Shown here in pieces: positions 43,501 to 58,500 of a stretch of DNA of 64,000 bases (positions are counted from its first letter, which is position 1; every line of letters starts with the position of its first letter). The notes under the pieces are model-generated. The model did not search any database. It was not told where the DNA came from and was given only the letters and a program-made list of their open reading frames with translations. The stretch comes from Trichobilharzia regenti (lineage: Eukaryota; Platyhelminthes; Trematoda; Strigeidida; Schistosomatidae), in assembly GCA_944472135.2 (NCBI GenBank), contig CALYDD020000353.1, positions 186,001 through 250,000 on the forward strand, read 5' to 3'. A program made the position numbers and the translations under genes.

Positions 43501-46500
43501 GAGCTCGCCATGCAACATGAGGGCCCACTGTTTAAACCTGATGGGTAGGTGGTGGGTAGCGTTGGTGAGCCTCCAAAATAGGACGAAACACCTGGTTTTC
43601 CAATGGTCCCCTAACTGATGTCAATCCGTGTTTAACTGCGGGATCCAGGTACATCCAAGGAAATACGAGCCCTGAATAGGATAAAATGTGCATACCAGAT
43701 TCCACTGCTAGTTATCATTCAGAAGTTTAACTTATTCTTTTAGAAGTACTCTGATGCTGATTCTAACGAGATAGAGACGTTGTTTAAAGTACATTTTTTG
43801 AGTAGATGACTATTGATTTCAAAACTTCTCAAATGCTTTTCGTCTAACTTTCATCATGAAAAGACAATTCACCTTAAAACTAGTCATATGAGGCGTCTCT
43901 CACAGAGTAAATTATATTATATATATGGATATATTACTATTGTTCCTCTGAGTTCCGAATGCTTCACCAGCACATCTCCACTTTGTGCGACTTTCTGCAG
44001 TACTCTTTAGCTTACCTGGTGGTTGTCCATAGCATATGATCTCCTACGTTTCACACATGGTATCACACCCAGAACCAGTGGAAAACCTGGGAGTACTGCA
44101 CAGCCTTTTCGTCCTGGTTTAAGACTCTTCAGCGGTACGCACCAAACGGGGTTTAAACCCAACCTTCTGGTTACAAGGCGAGCTAGCTCGTAGACCTCTG
44201 AGCCACTGTGACCTGATCCAATGGCCATGAATTGTAACTTTTGCCAATTCACGACATAGCGCGACCATTCCTCAGTGTCTTCTTCGACGGGTTACTGCCT
44301 AATCTTCAACTTTCTGTACCCCACTGGTCCCGGGTATCCCTTAGTACCCCAGGTCACTGCCTAAATTGGATCAGGTCTGAGTGCCTCAGAAGGTACAGCG
44401 TTCGAACCCAGACGGGAACGCGCTGATGAAGAGTCGCAGACCAGGACGTAACAGTTGTCCAGTACTCCCAGGTTTTCCAGTGGTTCTCTTACTGATGTTA
44501 GCTCCTGATGAAATCCTCCGTCCTATCAAACTAAATCACTACAAATTCAATGCTTGAGAATTCAAGATTGTTAAAATATAAAGAGAACTTGGATTTAGAA
44601 TGACAAGTGGGACAAGCGGAAACAATAATAATTATAGTAATGAGGGAAAGGTATATAGATCAACTAAATGAACAAAATAAATAAATAAATAAATGTCTAC
44701 CCCCGACGACCATGGAAGAAGTAGCAATTGTACACACATTTTTGTACTTAAAGGTTTGACTTAAATTCATACGTGGTCAAGGCTTCCACTGTCTTTCGAA
44801 ATTTAGAACTAAGAAAACACGGCACATTAGCATGGAATCGGTAGATGATCTTAAAATCATGAACAGGGTTTGTGTGGAGTGACAAGAGTTGATCACGTTT
44901 TTAGGAATATTAAGCTTTTCACACCCTTCTTTTCTCCCTTATGAAACCATGCTGGAATATGTTCTGGTATCCGTGTGGAAAGTTTTCTCTGGTCAATGAA
45001 CCTTGGTCTGCAAGAGCAGGTAAACTGATGGATGCACAATGAGGCCACCGGATAGGGAGCTTATCTTTTACAGAAATGGAGAACAACTTGCAGCTGGTGA
45101 ACGTCATTTGTAATTCTGCTGCAAACAACCTCCTACTGACTGCTGTCGAAATACAGTTTTTGAGCATATCTGATGCTTGATCACTTTTGAATTTCAAGTT
45201 CATGAATGAGATTTTCATTTGAACTGAGTCGGTGACCAACTAAGACTGCTTATCCTTAAAGTTACTATCAATAAATAAGTTAGTAATGTAATTGTAAGAA
45301 AATGATTCAACTGTGTGATATTTTTACCTTTAACATATTAGGCGGATCAATGTGCCGTGTGTGTAAGTTAATGGGAACACTTTGATGTTTTGATGAATAA
45401 TTTAAAATGTTGCTTACTGTCAACAGAATATTATTGTAAATATTATTACTATTAATCCTTTTGCGTTCCGAGTGGAACATAGGGCTTCAACAACACATCT
45501 CTACATTGTTGTGTTTCACACTGTCCTCTTCAACTAGGTCCACGACTGACCAAACTCTCTAATCGCTTCGTCACACGATCTCCTCCATGTCAATCCAGGA
45601 CGACCTACTTGTCGCTCTCCGTTTGAATTCCACTCGATGATCTGGCCTGAAATGTCATTCGACGGCCTCCTCAATGTATGGCAGATCCATGTCCACCATC
45701 TCCCCCACATATTTGGTGAGCAGTTGGCACTTGGTTGGTTTGTTCCTTCAGTTTCTTGTCAACAGAATATACAGGGATTGAAACCGACATCTCGTGGTAT
45801 GAACGCAGGAAAACAATCGTTGTGTTCTACTGTAAATTTGACTAAAACTTCATAAGTTGCACAGTCCCAAATGTCAAGAAGACATTGTGGATGAGATTTA
45901 TTTTCATAAATGTTCACAGTGTTATACAGTAGTATTTACTGATGACCACGTTTTCGTGCACATTTTATTGCCAATCATATTCATATCACGGCATTACTCA
46001 CACAACATTCTAAACTTCCATCATATAATTCCATTATTTTCCATCGTTTGATTTGATTGGTAGTAGTATTTTCAATATTTCCGGTGTGAGTGACGAATAT
46101 TTCTTAATGCACGTGTTGGGTGTAGATACGATGAACAAGGATTCAGTAATCAATCTCCCTCTCCGACTACCTATATTACTTTATAGAATTTTGTACTCTG
46201 TGCCGCCCGTCATTTGTGTGATTGTGTGTTCATGCATCCAATGAAACGTAGTGCTATGTTTTTCTCTAAATTACTTGTCTTCGTAGGATCAGTCATTCTA
46301 ACCTTAGCTAAACTCTTATGTTCTGACAAACAGTTTCACTACTCCCTATCTACTAGTTTGACTTATATAGTTGACCTCACCAAAAGGCATTGCAATGTTT
46401 GCTGAAAATTTCATTATTTTGTCTAATTGGGTCAACCTACAGGGTCTTTTAGCCTACATATCTTGTCCTCCCTGAGTGAGTTTGTAGGTTTGAATGCTAC

Positions 46501-49500
46501 GCTAAGTCCTGCTTTATTGAGGATCCTACGTGGGGCCTTCATGTCCCATCCTTATATGCTATAACAGTAGATGTCTTATATTCCCTCTAATTTATGTTAT
46601 AATTACTAGTTTCACCATTATTTTCATTTTTATTTTCACTCCTCTCATCTTCCTAATGCATTTTGTAGGATAGTTAGTTATTTACACAAACGCTTCTTTT
46701 TCTGTGCGTTTCATTTCATCGATTAGGTTTTTTGTTGTACTACTTAGTGCTACTACTCGGTTCGTTAGACAAATAGCTAAAGCTGCCTTTATAATTAATG
46801 GATGAGATGAATTAAAGTCTAAATATCTACTAGCAGAATGCTTGTGGTAATGTGCAGTTCATCTTCGTCTGTTAGGAAAACAGCAAAAATACAGTGAATT
46901 GTAAAGAATACGATATTACTATTTAATAACTACTAACTAAAAATCAAGTAAGATATTAAAAAAAGCGTGGGATCATAACCACGTCAGCAGGAACAACTCA
47001 CTAAACACTTCCTGTGGACACTATTAAGTTCAAAATCCTCACAGCGAACCTTGAATTTATTCCTACGAAATCCTAAGTGTAAAATAAACAGTACATCGTC
47101 AACACTATCCCAAAACAATAAAGAGAAGCATTACAATCAGAAATTATACAAGAACAAAGTAAGCAGGTGATGGATAAACCCTAAAACCATGATATGATAT
47201 TTTGTCTAGCAGAAGAGGGTATGATAATTAGAAAACTAGCGGAAATCGTAATGAACAAATATATTCGATTGTATTCTGAATGCAAAGAGCCAACCTCTCT
47301 CTATGTTCTAGTGTATAGCCAACAAAACTTTGCTGAGACACGCGCTTTCACAAAACGTTCCATAAGCGGAGAAAACTCAATTATTCTTCAATATTTTAGC
47401 GGCTCTATTAGAAAATAATAAAATCAAAAACAAATTTACGTCAACAGTGAGAGCTGTGACGCAGCTAGCTGCTATACCGGCAATGTAGGTTTCCAATATA
47501 CAAAACAAGTACGGTAAGACAAAATCAGTTAACTGAAGTCCGACTGTCAAAAGGTACTGTAGAATCGTCGAGAATATTTCCAATGAGGTGCAGTCAAAAT
47601 AACCACACACCAGCAATCACTGCAATATATTCTTCAGTGAGAATCACTGTCATTCACACAAAAAAACTCATGTTGCTTATAAGCAACGTACCGTCAATCT
47701 ACACACAACCATAAACAGAAGTGTTACAATTGTGTGCGTCGGTAGCACAGCGGTTGGCACTCCCGGTGAGCATACACATTGTCAGGGTTTCGATCCCTGA
47801 CCGACGCAGGCCTGATATCAGTGGTCGACCTGCTAAATTTAGGCTACCGATATCACATGCTGAAAATTCCATAGTTGTACCAAAATAATATGAAGAATCA
47901 AGCTAAAATCAAAAATAAAAAAAAATTAAAATATTCATTTTAATAATGCGTTTTTTTTGGCGATTTCGTGATTGATTTCACTGTGGTTTTCATCATCAAC
48001 CAAAGGTATTTCGGGAATCACTGAAAGCCAGAGAGTAATGAACAGTTCTGCCATCAAAATTTCGAACTGTTCAACTCTCAACATCTACAACTTCATCAGG
48101 AATCAACCTAAAAACTTTCAGGTTACAAAAATCATGTACACGGAGTTTTCAGGCACTCAAGGCGGAATTTCGTATCTTTGTTAATTCCTTATCATGGCGC
48201 TATCCGAATAAGCATCATCAGTTAGCATCAAATTTCATTTTGAATTGGTGTAACCCACTGGCCACTAACTACCATTCCGAAATGGGGAAGACTATCTAGT
48301 CTCAAAGCGCCGTGAATATGTAAACACCTACGCTTAATTTACAAAACGTTCTTTTATTATTATTTGGAACTATGGAAATACTTGCAAAGAACAAATACAA
48401 ATATGTCTTGTCAATCCATTTATATAATCCTACTGTTATCCTCTACACAAGTGGAGATAATTGCTGGATTTATGCAATACATGTCCAGGATTTGTGAGTA
48501 TTGCTAAAAACAGTAGATCAGGGTATCAGGAATCCCTGTTATTCTGATTTGATTGCCTTAATTTTCCTTCCGTATTTTAAGTGCATAATTTCACAAGAGA
48601 ATCTTACAACTTTTTTTCATTTCAGATGGACCAGTTCAGAATCGATTTTGTGAGTTTACTAAATTTGTTTGACAAACAACCCATGAAAGTGAAGGGAACA
48701 CCTAAACGGATGTGTGACAGCCAAGAATACACTTCTGATAACTTGAATTCTAAGCTGTAAAGTTGTAATGTGGTTCTTAAAGTTAATGAGAATGACTAGA
48801 ACGGTCATTTTGTGACAAAACATCTGCAAATACAGATGTGGAAAAATAATGAATAAATTATGAGACCTAGTTGAGTAATCTTGCATAATCTAAGACATTT
48901 TGATGACGACTATTGTTCAGAAATGATAAACAATCAAAAATGTGAAAACACTTGACAACAAGATTATTGTTCATAAGAGTAAGCAATTCAGAATGCGTGT
49001 GTGTGTGTAAGTTATATATGCATTTTACAGTTAGGAGTTCTGTCCAAGAATTTATTTTCTGTATTACTAATGTTTTATAATTTTAGGCGCACTTGGATGC
49101 TTAGGTAAAATTTATTATTAGTATATTTAAGTTCAACTTTTGATAGTTTGTGAAGTCACCAGCACGGTTCACCCCACTTACCTGTCGGTGATAACTGTTG
49201 GGAAGTTGGCATGTAGCCTGGGATTTATGTCCCGTATTCCATAATGACAGATCCATTAATTCAAAACTTATGAAGGAAAGACTATTATGGATAAAATTTT
49301 ATTCTGATAAAATTACACAGCATGCTACACTGAAATAATAACCTAATATAAGACAAGACTATATAAATCACAATAGGATTGATGCCCTAATGACAATGAA
49401 ATGTTTGCGAAACATTGAAAACCAAGAAGCACTGAATGACCGTTTCATCCTATTGTTGGGATCAACGGCAGTATGCATCCACCATCAGGGTTCCAACCTA

Positions 49501-52500
49501 CGACCTTCTGGTTACAAGACAAGCTCGTATACCATTCAGCCACTGGGACACGATTCATTGACCACCACAGGAATTCTAACTTCTACCAATTCGTGATCAG
49601 GCGCGACTGCAACCAATGTCATTAATGGCACATCCATCATCACGCGTGACAGGATGGACCCCACTGGTCACGACTTCTCACTAGAACTCCAGGAAACTTC
49701 ATCCTGTAGGAAATCATTAGCGAGCATCAGATTAATTCTCTGAAGTTGCTTTGTAAGGGTTAGTTTCGCTTTTACGAGTTGATCACGGATTAATATCAGT
49801 GAGAGAAACATTGAAAACAAGCCAGGGTGTCCCGGACAGCCTTGAAACCGGAACGTCTTGGGTTTGAACCCTGGCAGTGGGTGCGTACTGCCAATGGTTC
49901 CCAAACTAAGATGAAACAGTCATTCAACACTCTTTAGTTGTTATTGGTTCTCTAACTGATATCAATCCGTGAAACGCTAGTCAAATCCAGTAGGTTATGA
50001 GAGGTTTAACATTAATGCGTGTTAATCACGAAAGCAGTAGCAATTGTTATGAAATCACCACTTAGTGAACAAACAGAAATTATTCGCTGAATGGTTTCTA
50101 AGCAGAGCAGGTAACATAATCTCAAAAATAAAGAACTCAGAGAAGAAAATCCTCTTTCCAACTATTTCAATTCCATAGCTGTACAATAGCATATATATAC
50201 CTGAATTACAACAGAAAATAACCTTTAGTTTTTTTTGTGTGTGTGAGTGTGTTAAAGTGTGACAATATTGGTTCATAGTATTATGAGTCACAATTGATTA
50301 GATCGGCATACTGCTGATGATTGCCAGACTAGGACGAAACAGTTGTCGTGTACTTTCAGGACGTTTTCAGTGGTTCTATAGCTGATATCAATCGTCAAAC
50401 TTGAAAAGCAAATGTAGTCCATACAATAAAACTATTTAAAATTAATCTGATGCTCACTATTGACTGGCTATTGGAGAGAGTTCCCTGGATTTCTGATGAG
50501 AAGTTGTGACCGGTGGGGTTCACCAGGTCAGGAGTGAGGAAAAATACTCACCGATAATACTGGATGGTGGTCACGCTGTAACGACAGAAAACAAGGGCCA
50601 GGCAACAGATAAATAATTGAGAAAATCAACAGATAATTATGTTCAACTATTGGTCTGTAGGGATTTGGTTGATTGGTTACAGGATTTCACCATGAGTTGA
50701 CATTAAATAGAGAACCATTGGTAAACCTGTTGCTTCGACCTAGTTTGGGACTCTTCAGCAGCACGCAACCACCGGGGTTCGAACCAAGGACCTTCTGGTT
50801 ACAAGGTGAGCTCGTATACCATTATGTATTTATGTATTTTAGGTACATTATTATTAGTTATTTCAGCAGAAAAACAGCGTCTACTGATTGGTCGTTCTTA
50901 CTCACTGGAAATAATTTTGTCGTCCCTTTGTGACCGTTTCTTTTTAAAGTCGGTCAGAACATATATCTCCGAATCGAATCCACCCACGCAAAGTCTGCTA
51001 TTATTGTCTGTTGAGTTAGTTGTGTTTTTTCGTGTTCTTTTTTTCTGATGACTAAGATTTGGAACGTAAACTTTGACGTCAATTGCCGTCTACCAATTCT
51101 GCTTAGCAGACAGCTCTCACCACAACGCTAAAATCAAGAATTTGTCGAGGTTAAAATTTATGCGGTGACCATTGAATCGTGTCCCAGTGGCTGAATGGTC
51201 TGTGAGCTTGTCTTGTAACCGGAAGTTCCTCAGTTCGAACCCTAGTCGTGAGTACTGCCAATGATTCCCATAATATGATGAAGTGGCTCACCAGTACTCT
51301 CAGGGGATTTTCAATGGTTCTCTAACTGACATCCATCCGTGATCAACTCGTAAGAACAAAACTAATCCTTTTCAAAGTAACTATTGAAAATGTAGTTGTC
51401 GAAAAGGGGATTTTCGTCGATGAATTCTTTGTTTCTATAATTTCAAAATGCAGATTTATATAAGCTTGAAACTCGACAGAAGCAATCCGTCATGATGAAA
51501 ATACTATGAAAGTCAGATACTATGACGTTTATCTGATAAACGATACTCACAACAGAAGGAAATTGCGTCGTGTTGACTGCATAAAGTCGTATTTGTGCGT
51601 CGAAAAAAGGTGGAAGTTTCTGAAAGTTTCCGAAAGAAGCTATTGAGGAATCAAGTACCCTTATTGACGACGAATCAAACTCCGCCTAAATCCAAAATGA
51701 GGTCTTCATTGTTTACGATAATAGATGGTAGGTTCTAGAACATAGAAGAAGGTTTTCATCCTGAAATGTACATGTTTTGCTGTATCCATACAGGGAATGA
51801 ATATTTCCCGAATATCTTTATTTTCAGTCAAAGATTTTGTGTTTTTGTTTGCTAAATGGATGTTAAAATGAGTCAGTTGTTTGATAACATAAACTTTTCT
51901 AATTTAAATACTGGTCGCCTTTTATAAACTTTTCAGATGAAGATGGAAAGAAATTTGAAAAGTGTAAGCTGACTGAGGTGATAAATTTCAATTTTTAATG
52001 TGGTGCAATTCCGATTTTCCCAAATAACATCTTGCAACCGACAGGAACACAAATCAGCTGTATTAAGACGATATAAATTATTTCATATCCATGCATGTAG
52101 ATAATTATGGAGATCACTTTGATTGGGAAAAGGTCGAAATTTTAAACTGAGGAAACACTAAAAATGCAATCAGAGAATTCCCAGAAGCCTGGTGGTCAAA
52201 TGAATATGCGATTAACAAGCATATTAATATAGACCAATTTTACTAACTAATAAAAAGTAAGACATGTGACGCGATAGTTTGAAATCCAAGTCAATAAAAT
52301 GCGTTCAACACAGATAAAAATCTACTACCAGTCATGAAGATGGTTACCAGGAGACGCAGTTCTATCACTCACGGAAAATTGTGCTGAAGATGTTGTCCAG
52401 AAGGTGGACGACGTAAGCTCCCCAACTAAACCAAATAGCTCAGAGAACACTACTAATAGCACACCATGTTCACAAGTAATCTGCATTTCATGAAATGATT

Positions 52501-55500
52501 TCAACTCTGTTTTGGACTTTCTTAACCAGTCTTTCGTACAATTAAAACTATGATAAGCTTATCAAAAGTCACGGAAACACTTCAATGTCACCTGTGATAC
52601 CAACAGGGGAATAATACCTGAACAAATTCACTGAGCATGTACACTTCTAATATATATATTTGCTTGCACAAACGATACCGACCTCTTTTGAGTGGACACT
52701 AGTAACTAGTACAATGTGTCCAGGCCTCTGTTTGGTGCAGGCTGAATTCTATCAGTCACATTTGTAATGTGACCATCATTCTAGGTAGCTTGTCATCACG
52801 GTGCACATTGATTTGATGGTATTGGATGGTTTGAGGCAATCGACCACAGAAAGCCTTTCCTTGACCTAAGTTTCGTGTTAGTTGGCACTCACCAGTCAGC
52901 ACGGCGTGTCGGAAGTATCCGTAGAGGCTATTTTGAGGTTTTTTCAAAAATTAAAAAAAATATCCACAACATTCCTATAGAAGGTCGGTAGCACAGTGGT
53001 TAGGACTCTCGCCGACCATGCACATGGTCCGAGGTTCGAGCCCTGGCCGACGCACACCTGATATCTATGGTCGGCCTGCGAAATTTGGGCTACCGATATC
53101 CATGCTGAGAATTCCATACCTGTAGCAAAAATACGGTGTGGAATCAAGCTGCAATCAAAAATAAAAAAAATGAATAAATAAAAATAAGGTCAATCGCCAG
53201 CTCGAATAGCTCAGTGGTAGCGTCTCTGACTGCAGGCGACACTAGGTGACACCGGTTTGAATCTCAGAAGGGATATGAGTTCCGTTAAGGGGATTCCAGA
53301 TACGCCTTGCTGACTGATGAGTGTGTCAAATAGCATGAAACCCAGATTAGGCAAGGCTTCCTGTGGCCGATTGCCTCCAACCATCTAATAATACCACCTT
53401 CAAAGTATGTAACATTCTTGTTATCTTCCTTATGGGTAAAATGTGTTTTGATAAAGTCAAACAGTGTTATACAGTAGTAATATTTACTGATGAGCATGTT
53501 TTCGAGGACAATTTATTGCCACTCATAATCATATCAAGATACTCACACAATTGTCTAACTTTGTTTAAACAATTCCATTATTTTCCATCGCATGATTTGA
53601 TTGGTAGTTATATTTTCCATATTTCTGGTATGAATGATGGGTCATTACATCCTATTGCACGTGTTGTGTTTGCAGACTAGATGAACAAGGTTTCAGTAGT
53701 CAATCCCTATCTTCACCTACATAGATTACGTTTTAGGATTTTGACTCTGTCCCTCCAACCCAAATGTGTGGTTGTGTGTTGATGCAAGCAGTGCTATTGC
53801 TTAGCTTTTTTCTGAATTAGATGTCGTGGCGTGGTCAACCAAAACATAAATAGGATATAATCTAAGGCAACTACACTTTCAAAATATGAGGAAAGGACAT
53901 CCGAAACCCTACGTAGGATTCCTAATAAATCAAAAATCAGGGTGATGTTTAAGTCAAAGACCTCACTCAGGGAGGACCCGACACATGGAATAAAAATGAT
54001 TCATCACTCATACGAGATATACGGAAAATACTACCACCATTAAAATCAAACGGTGGAAAATAATAGAATTATATGAATGAAGTTAGAAAGTTGTGTGAGT
54101 GCCTTGATATGATTATGACTGGCAATAAATTGTGCTCGAAACGTCACCAGTGAATATTACTGTATAACACTGTGAGACTTTATCGAAACAAAATTTACCC
54201 AAAATGTATTTATACTTTACTACAGTGCACAAGTTTTATTCTTATATCAATGCTTTTTATCTGTAAGGAGCAATATGATTCACAGTAGAATGTAAATCTA
54301 TGTTGTGCTAGGTGCTGAAAGTTGTTATAGTAAGTCTATCAAATTTATGAAGTAATTAGAAGAATAATCATTCATTTTTGGTTGTCTTTATATTGATCAG
54401 AGTTTATTCATCAGTGACTAGGTAGAAGAAGAGAGGAAGAAGCTGATAAACACAGCTTGGCATCTTTCTGGCTTACCGCCTCATATCATAACAGCGTCGG
54501 TGACACTGAGGTTAGGACTCTCGCCGAACATGCACATGCACCAAGGTTCGATCCCCTGCCGACGCACACTGATATCAATGGTTGACCTGTAAACTTTAGG
54601 CTACCGATATCGCATGCTGAAAATTCCATACTTGTACCAAAATTATGGTGTGGAATCAAGCTGTAATCAAGAAATAAAAATAGTGACCAAAATGTTTGAT
54701 CCGATTATGGTTCAAGTAAGAAGTAGGCGAATGTGCACTGTGAAAACGGGTGTATGAAGGCAAAAATGGAGTTCATTTTGAAGACTGACGTTCACGAATT
54801 ATCTGAAAACCGAGTATCAAGCGGAAATGCTGTGAAACCGATGCAAGTTTAACAGTTTGCAGAATGCTGCCTGCTAGATAAACTTTCCTAACTGATATCA
54901 TATTTCAGAACACTAGGATTCTTTTTATCCCAATGTTGTGGAGGAGGTAAACTTCTTGCTTGAAAGGATTGATGATAAGCATTACGTAAATAGGAGTACA
55001 CACAGGGAGATTGCAGCAATTATTCACTGCCTGAGCCAAAATATGTTGAAAGTTTAGTAAAGATGTCTAGTCACCTAACTCTCCGATTCACTGTAGCAAA
55101 TATTGAAATTTAAATAAACTTTAATAACGACGTATGTCATTTGATTGATTCCCCTGATTTCGGGAAACAGTTTATGATTTTATTTGACCTAATGTCTAGA
55201 CCAGCAGTGAAACATTGGACTCGTCACTGTTTCAGAGCCCATGATTGCAGCTAGTATATTGTCCCTGTTGACGTCATTCAACTATAGGTGATCCTAAATC
55301 AGCTGACTACTGTAAGTTTTCTCTGTGAAGGTTATTAAAGTGACTAACATTCACTTATATCTATGGATTCAAGTATTGGTTTGTAGGGATTTGATGGATT
55401 CTTACGTCTTATTTGGCTGAAATATTTTATGATTTCAAAAGAATGATTACTGAACAAAGAATATTTTTCTCAATAAACTGGTGACTTTTTGGCCGGCTTG

Positions 55501-58500
55501 GACTAGGTGTTCTAATATCGAGCTGTTGATATTCCTCACTATACTTTTATTTAACCAGTCCGCTGAGGGATTCTGAGCACGAAAATTCAAGTTTCTGGAG
55601 CAGTGACCACTATAACTAGCCGGTGTATACATACTACTTAAGAATACCAAACTAGGATGAAACTGTTGTCCAGTACTCCTAGGTGCTTTTCCAATGGCTC
55701 TCTAACGTATGTTATGAAACCTGCTATTTGTAAATGAAACGGTTCGAGGTGAATTTTTACCGTTGTTTGGAGGACCACATTTGAGATCTTTCAGACACCA
55801 TCATAAATGGCCATCTAGTATGCAAGTGTCGATGTATGATGACGTACACAGCTGGCTGATTTATATTTGCATAATTCGTTGGATATCAGTCAAAACAATC
55901 AATTCAACTTATCTGAATTCTGACAACTAGCTACTGCAACTGTCTGAGATGCGTCGTACTTAGAAAACATCGCTGATAACCTCTGCTCTGAACTAGAGAA
56001 ACAGCTATCTGATGTTTTAGGTCACTTCAATCTGGCTGTTAAGCTGAATCATTAGTGATGAGCATGGGATCCAACTATTCATGTCAATGAGTCAGTGTTA
56101 TATATGACTTTGCGCATTCACATGTTTTATGTTCACTTAATTTGTCTTAGAGGTAGTCTTTCATTTTGATGACTTGTATAATAATATTCGAAAATGAAAT
56201 TTCATCTACGTTTTCAGGCAAGATATACTGTAACCAATATCGTAAGCGATTTCCAATGAGATGTATCCTGTTTGTTTGAAATAATTATTTCCAGATTTAT
56301 GCGTGGATGTCCATCATTCATAAAATTAGGAGTCATTTATTTCCCATATTATTCGACTATTAATTTTTCCACTTGAAACGAGACGCTCACCTCTGGATCC
56401 ACTGCTGTCTAGCACTTAAGTGCAACTAATTACGTGAGATGAAAAGAACTGACAAAGCAACCGTTTTAGAAAAAGCGCTTCCTTAGAAATTACTCGAACC
56501 CACTACAAATAAAATTTGGACAATTCATAATTCCCTATGAGTTGAATATATATATATATATTCTGCTGGTCTATGAGCCAACAATTTTGTGAGATTTGTG
56601 GAAAAATAATGATGGGAATTATACTGACAGCAAATCAGGCTCTATAATGTAAATGATAGACTGTTTTCTAGCACTTAGAGTTACTCGCATTGGTGATAAG
56701 TCGCCATAAACTAAGGTAGTGACAGTGAAGACTTCTCCTTGTTTAGCCGTTGCTCTCTACCAGCTAACTTATACTCCATTGTGACAAAGTGAACTGTCAG
56801 GAATGTCGATATACAGATATGCCATCGTCTAAACTATGAGTGAAACAATTAGAATTCAACCGGTGCATAGTGACTACCAGTGGGAATCCAAGACAACCAG
56901 AATTTCGTCCTTTTTCGGCACACGTGGTCAGCTGGATATATCCGCATTCTCCGGTTATTGAATGATGATGTTCCCGCCGCCGAGGATTGAACCTAGTGTC
57001 CATAGTTTCAAACTCCAGAGCGTTCTAATTACACGCCTAGGCACATCGTCGAAGGGTCTGCATAAGAAGTCAAAATGTCAACCTGAAAGACCGAGCATTT
57101 CGCTCCAATCAATCGACGGGAAAATCTAAAATTCAGTTAAATACAAATGAGATAGTGAATAGACTCAAAAAGAGAGACTTCAAACTATTTTCAACTACAT
57201 AAAACAGATATTCAGGACGACATGAATGTTCAGTAGACTGATATTAACTGAAACTAATGTCCATTTGACGCACGGAATGTGAATTGTTGATTTTTTTCTT
57301 TTACATCTCTTAGTTTTACCTACTACTAGAAGAGATATATGTAAGAAATATTCATTTAATAACGTTTTACCATGTAACATTTGGTCTTCTAGTGATCACC
57401 TCATATTCGTCAAAGTAAAATACGCATAACTGTTGAATGTTGAATGACCAGTGTAAAAATTACCGTAGTTTTCATTGCTTATCAGAATCAGTCAGAATAA
57501 AGTCCTTGCAGTTTCGAAAGATTTCATCGCAACACAGTTTTTCGAACCTGAATCACTTAGCTCTATCCTCAATAATGTCATCATTGAGATACTTTTCCAG
57601 TGACAACATATTTTCTGTAGTTTATAATGTATGCATATTTGTAGACCTTTAAGTTGTAATGACTGTCATATTTCTGCTATTCCTTGTTTTTGGAAATCAA
57701 TGAACAGACATACAAAGCGATGACTGGTCAACCAACTTGGTGATCATACTGACAACTAGACTGTAATATTTCAGTCAGCATTCGCACAAGTGACTGGGAA
57801 CAAAATGCTGTTCGCTCTTTAGATATTTACCAAAATGCAAAATTGTTTTTGATTAGTATTTAATGGATGCATCATTCATCTTGTTCATTTCGAGTTTTCA
57901 TATGTTGATGATTCTCTGGACTTCTGAAATTCGTCATATCACGTGTTGTTTTGGGTGGATGTATTACTGTGTTGTTCTATAATACATTTTGTTTTACTAA
58001 TAAATTCAAAGGCTCCGAAATTTGCGAAACAGGTATGTATTCTTGATGCTCTGCTTTTCAGCCATAATTTAAATAGTCTCGTGCGACTGTAATGTTTCTA
58101 TAATGATGAATTTGATACAATATTAATTTCGTGACCACTTTTTTCAGGTATTCATAATGTGTACTACTTAATATTAGTCCAAATAAGAAACAACATTTGA
58201 AAATGCCAAGTATTGGCTTGTAGGGATTTTATCTGATTGGTTGGAGGATAACATGATGAGCTTACATACGTGAGAGAACCGTTGAAAAAACCACTTGGGA
58301 GTCCTGGATAGCCGGCTATCTTGCCCAAATTCGCCACTCATTACCAATACGCATCCATCGTCATGGTTTGAAACCAGGACCATTAGGTCACTGGGACACC
58401 ATCCGATGCCTACTGCATGGATCCAAACTCCTGTCAATTCATGACACAGCATGATCACTTCGCAATATCTTCTTCGACGAGTAACTGTTGTCACCTTCGA

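Larger units (their letters stand above)
48300..49400 (+). other. right arm of inverted duplication, part 2
   Basis: Reverse complement of about 2690-4080 without the RTE fragment of the left arm. Contains MEG exons 6 and 7. Confidence 0.8.

Noticed and set aside
47194..47418. 74-codon open frame as a gene
   Set aside because: No similarity, no splice support, inside a MEG intron of AT-rich DNA where such frames arise by chance.
54909..54946. Exon-like segment with a good acceptor (TATTTCAG) and donor (GTAAAC)
   Set aside because: 38 nt, not a multiple of 3, and in phase 1 the third codon is TAG. It does not fit the chain.
55236..55253. 18-nt exon-like segment with acceptor TGTTTCAG and donor GTATAT, 34 bases before exon 10
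   Set aside because: No stop in phase 1 if preceded by A, but it would add a second linker next to another and break the alternation. The donor is weak. Kept only as a possibility.
58059..58085. 27-nt segment after CTTTTCAG
   Set aside because: In phase 1 it contains TAA and the donor GTAATG is poor.
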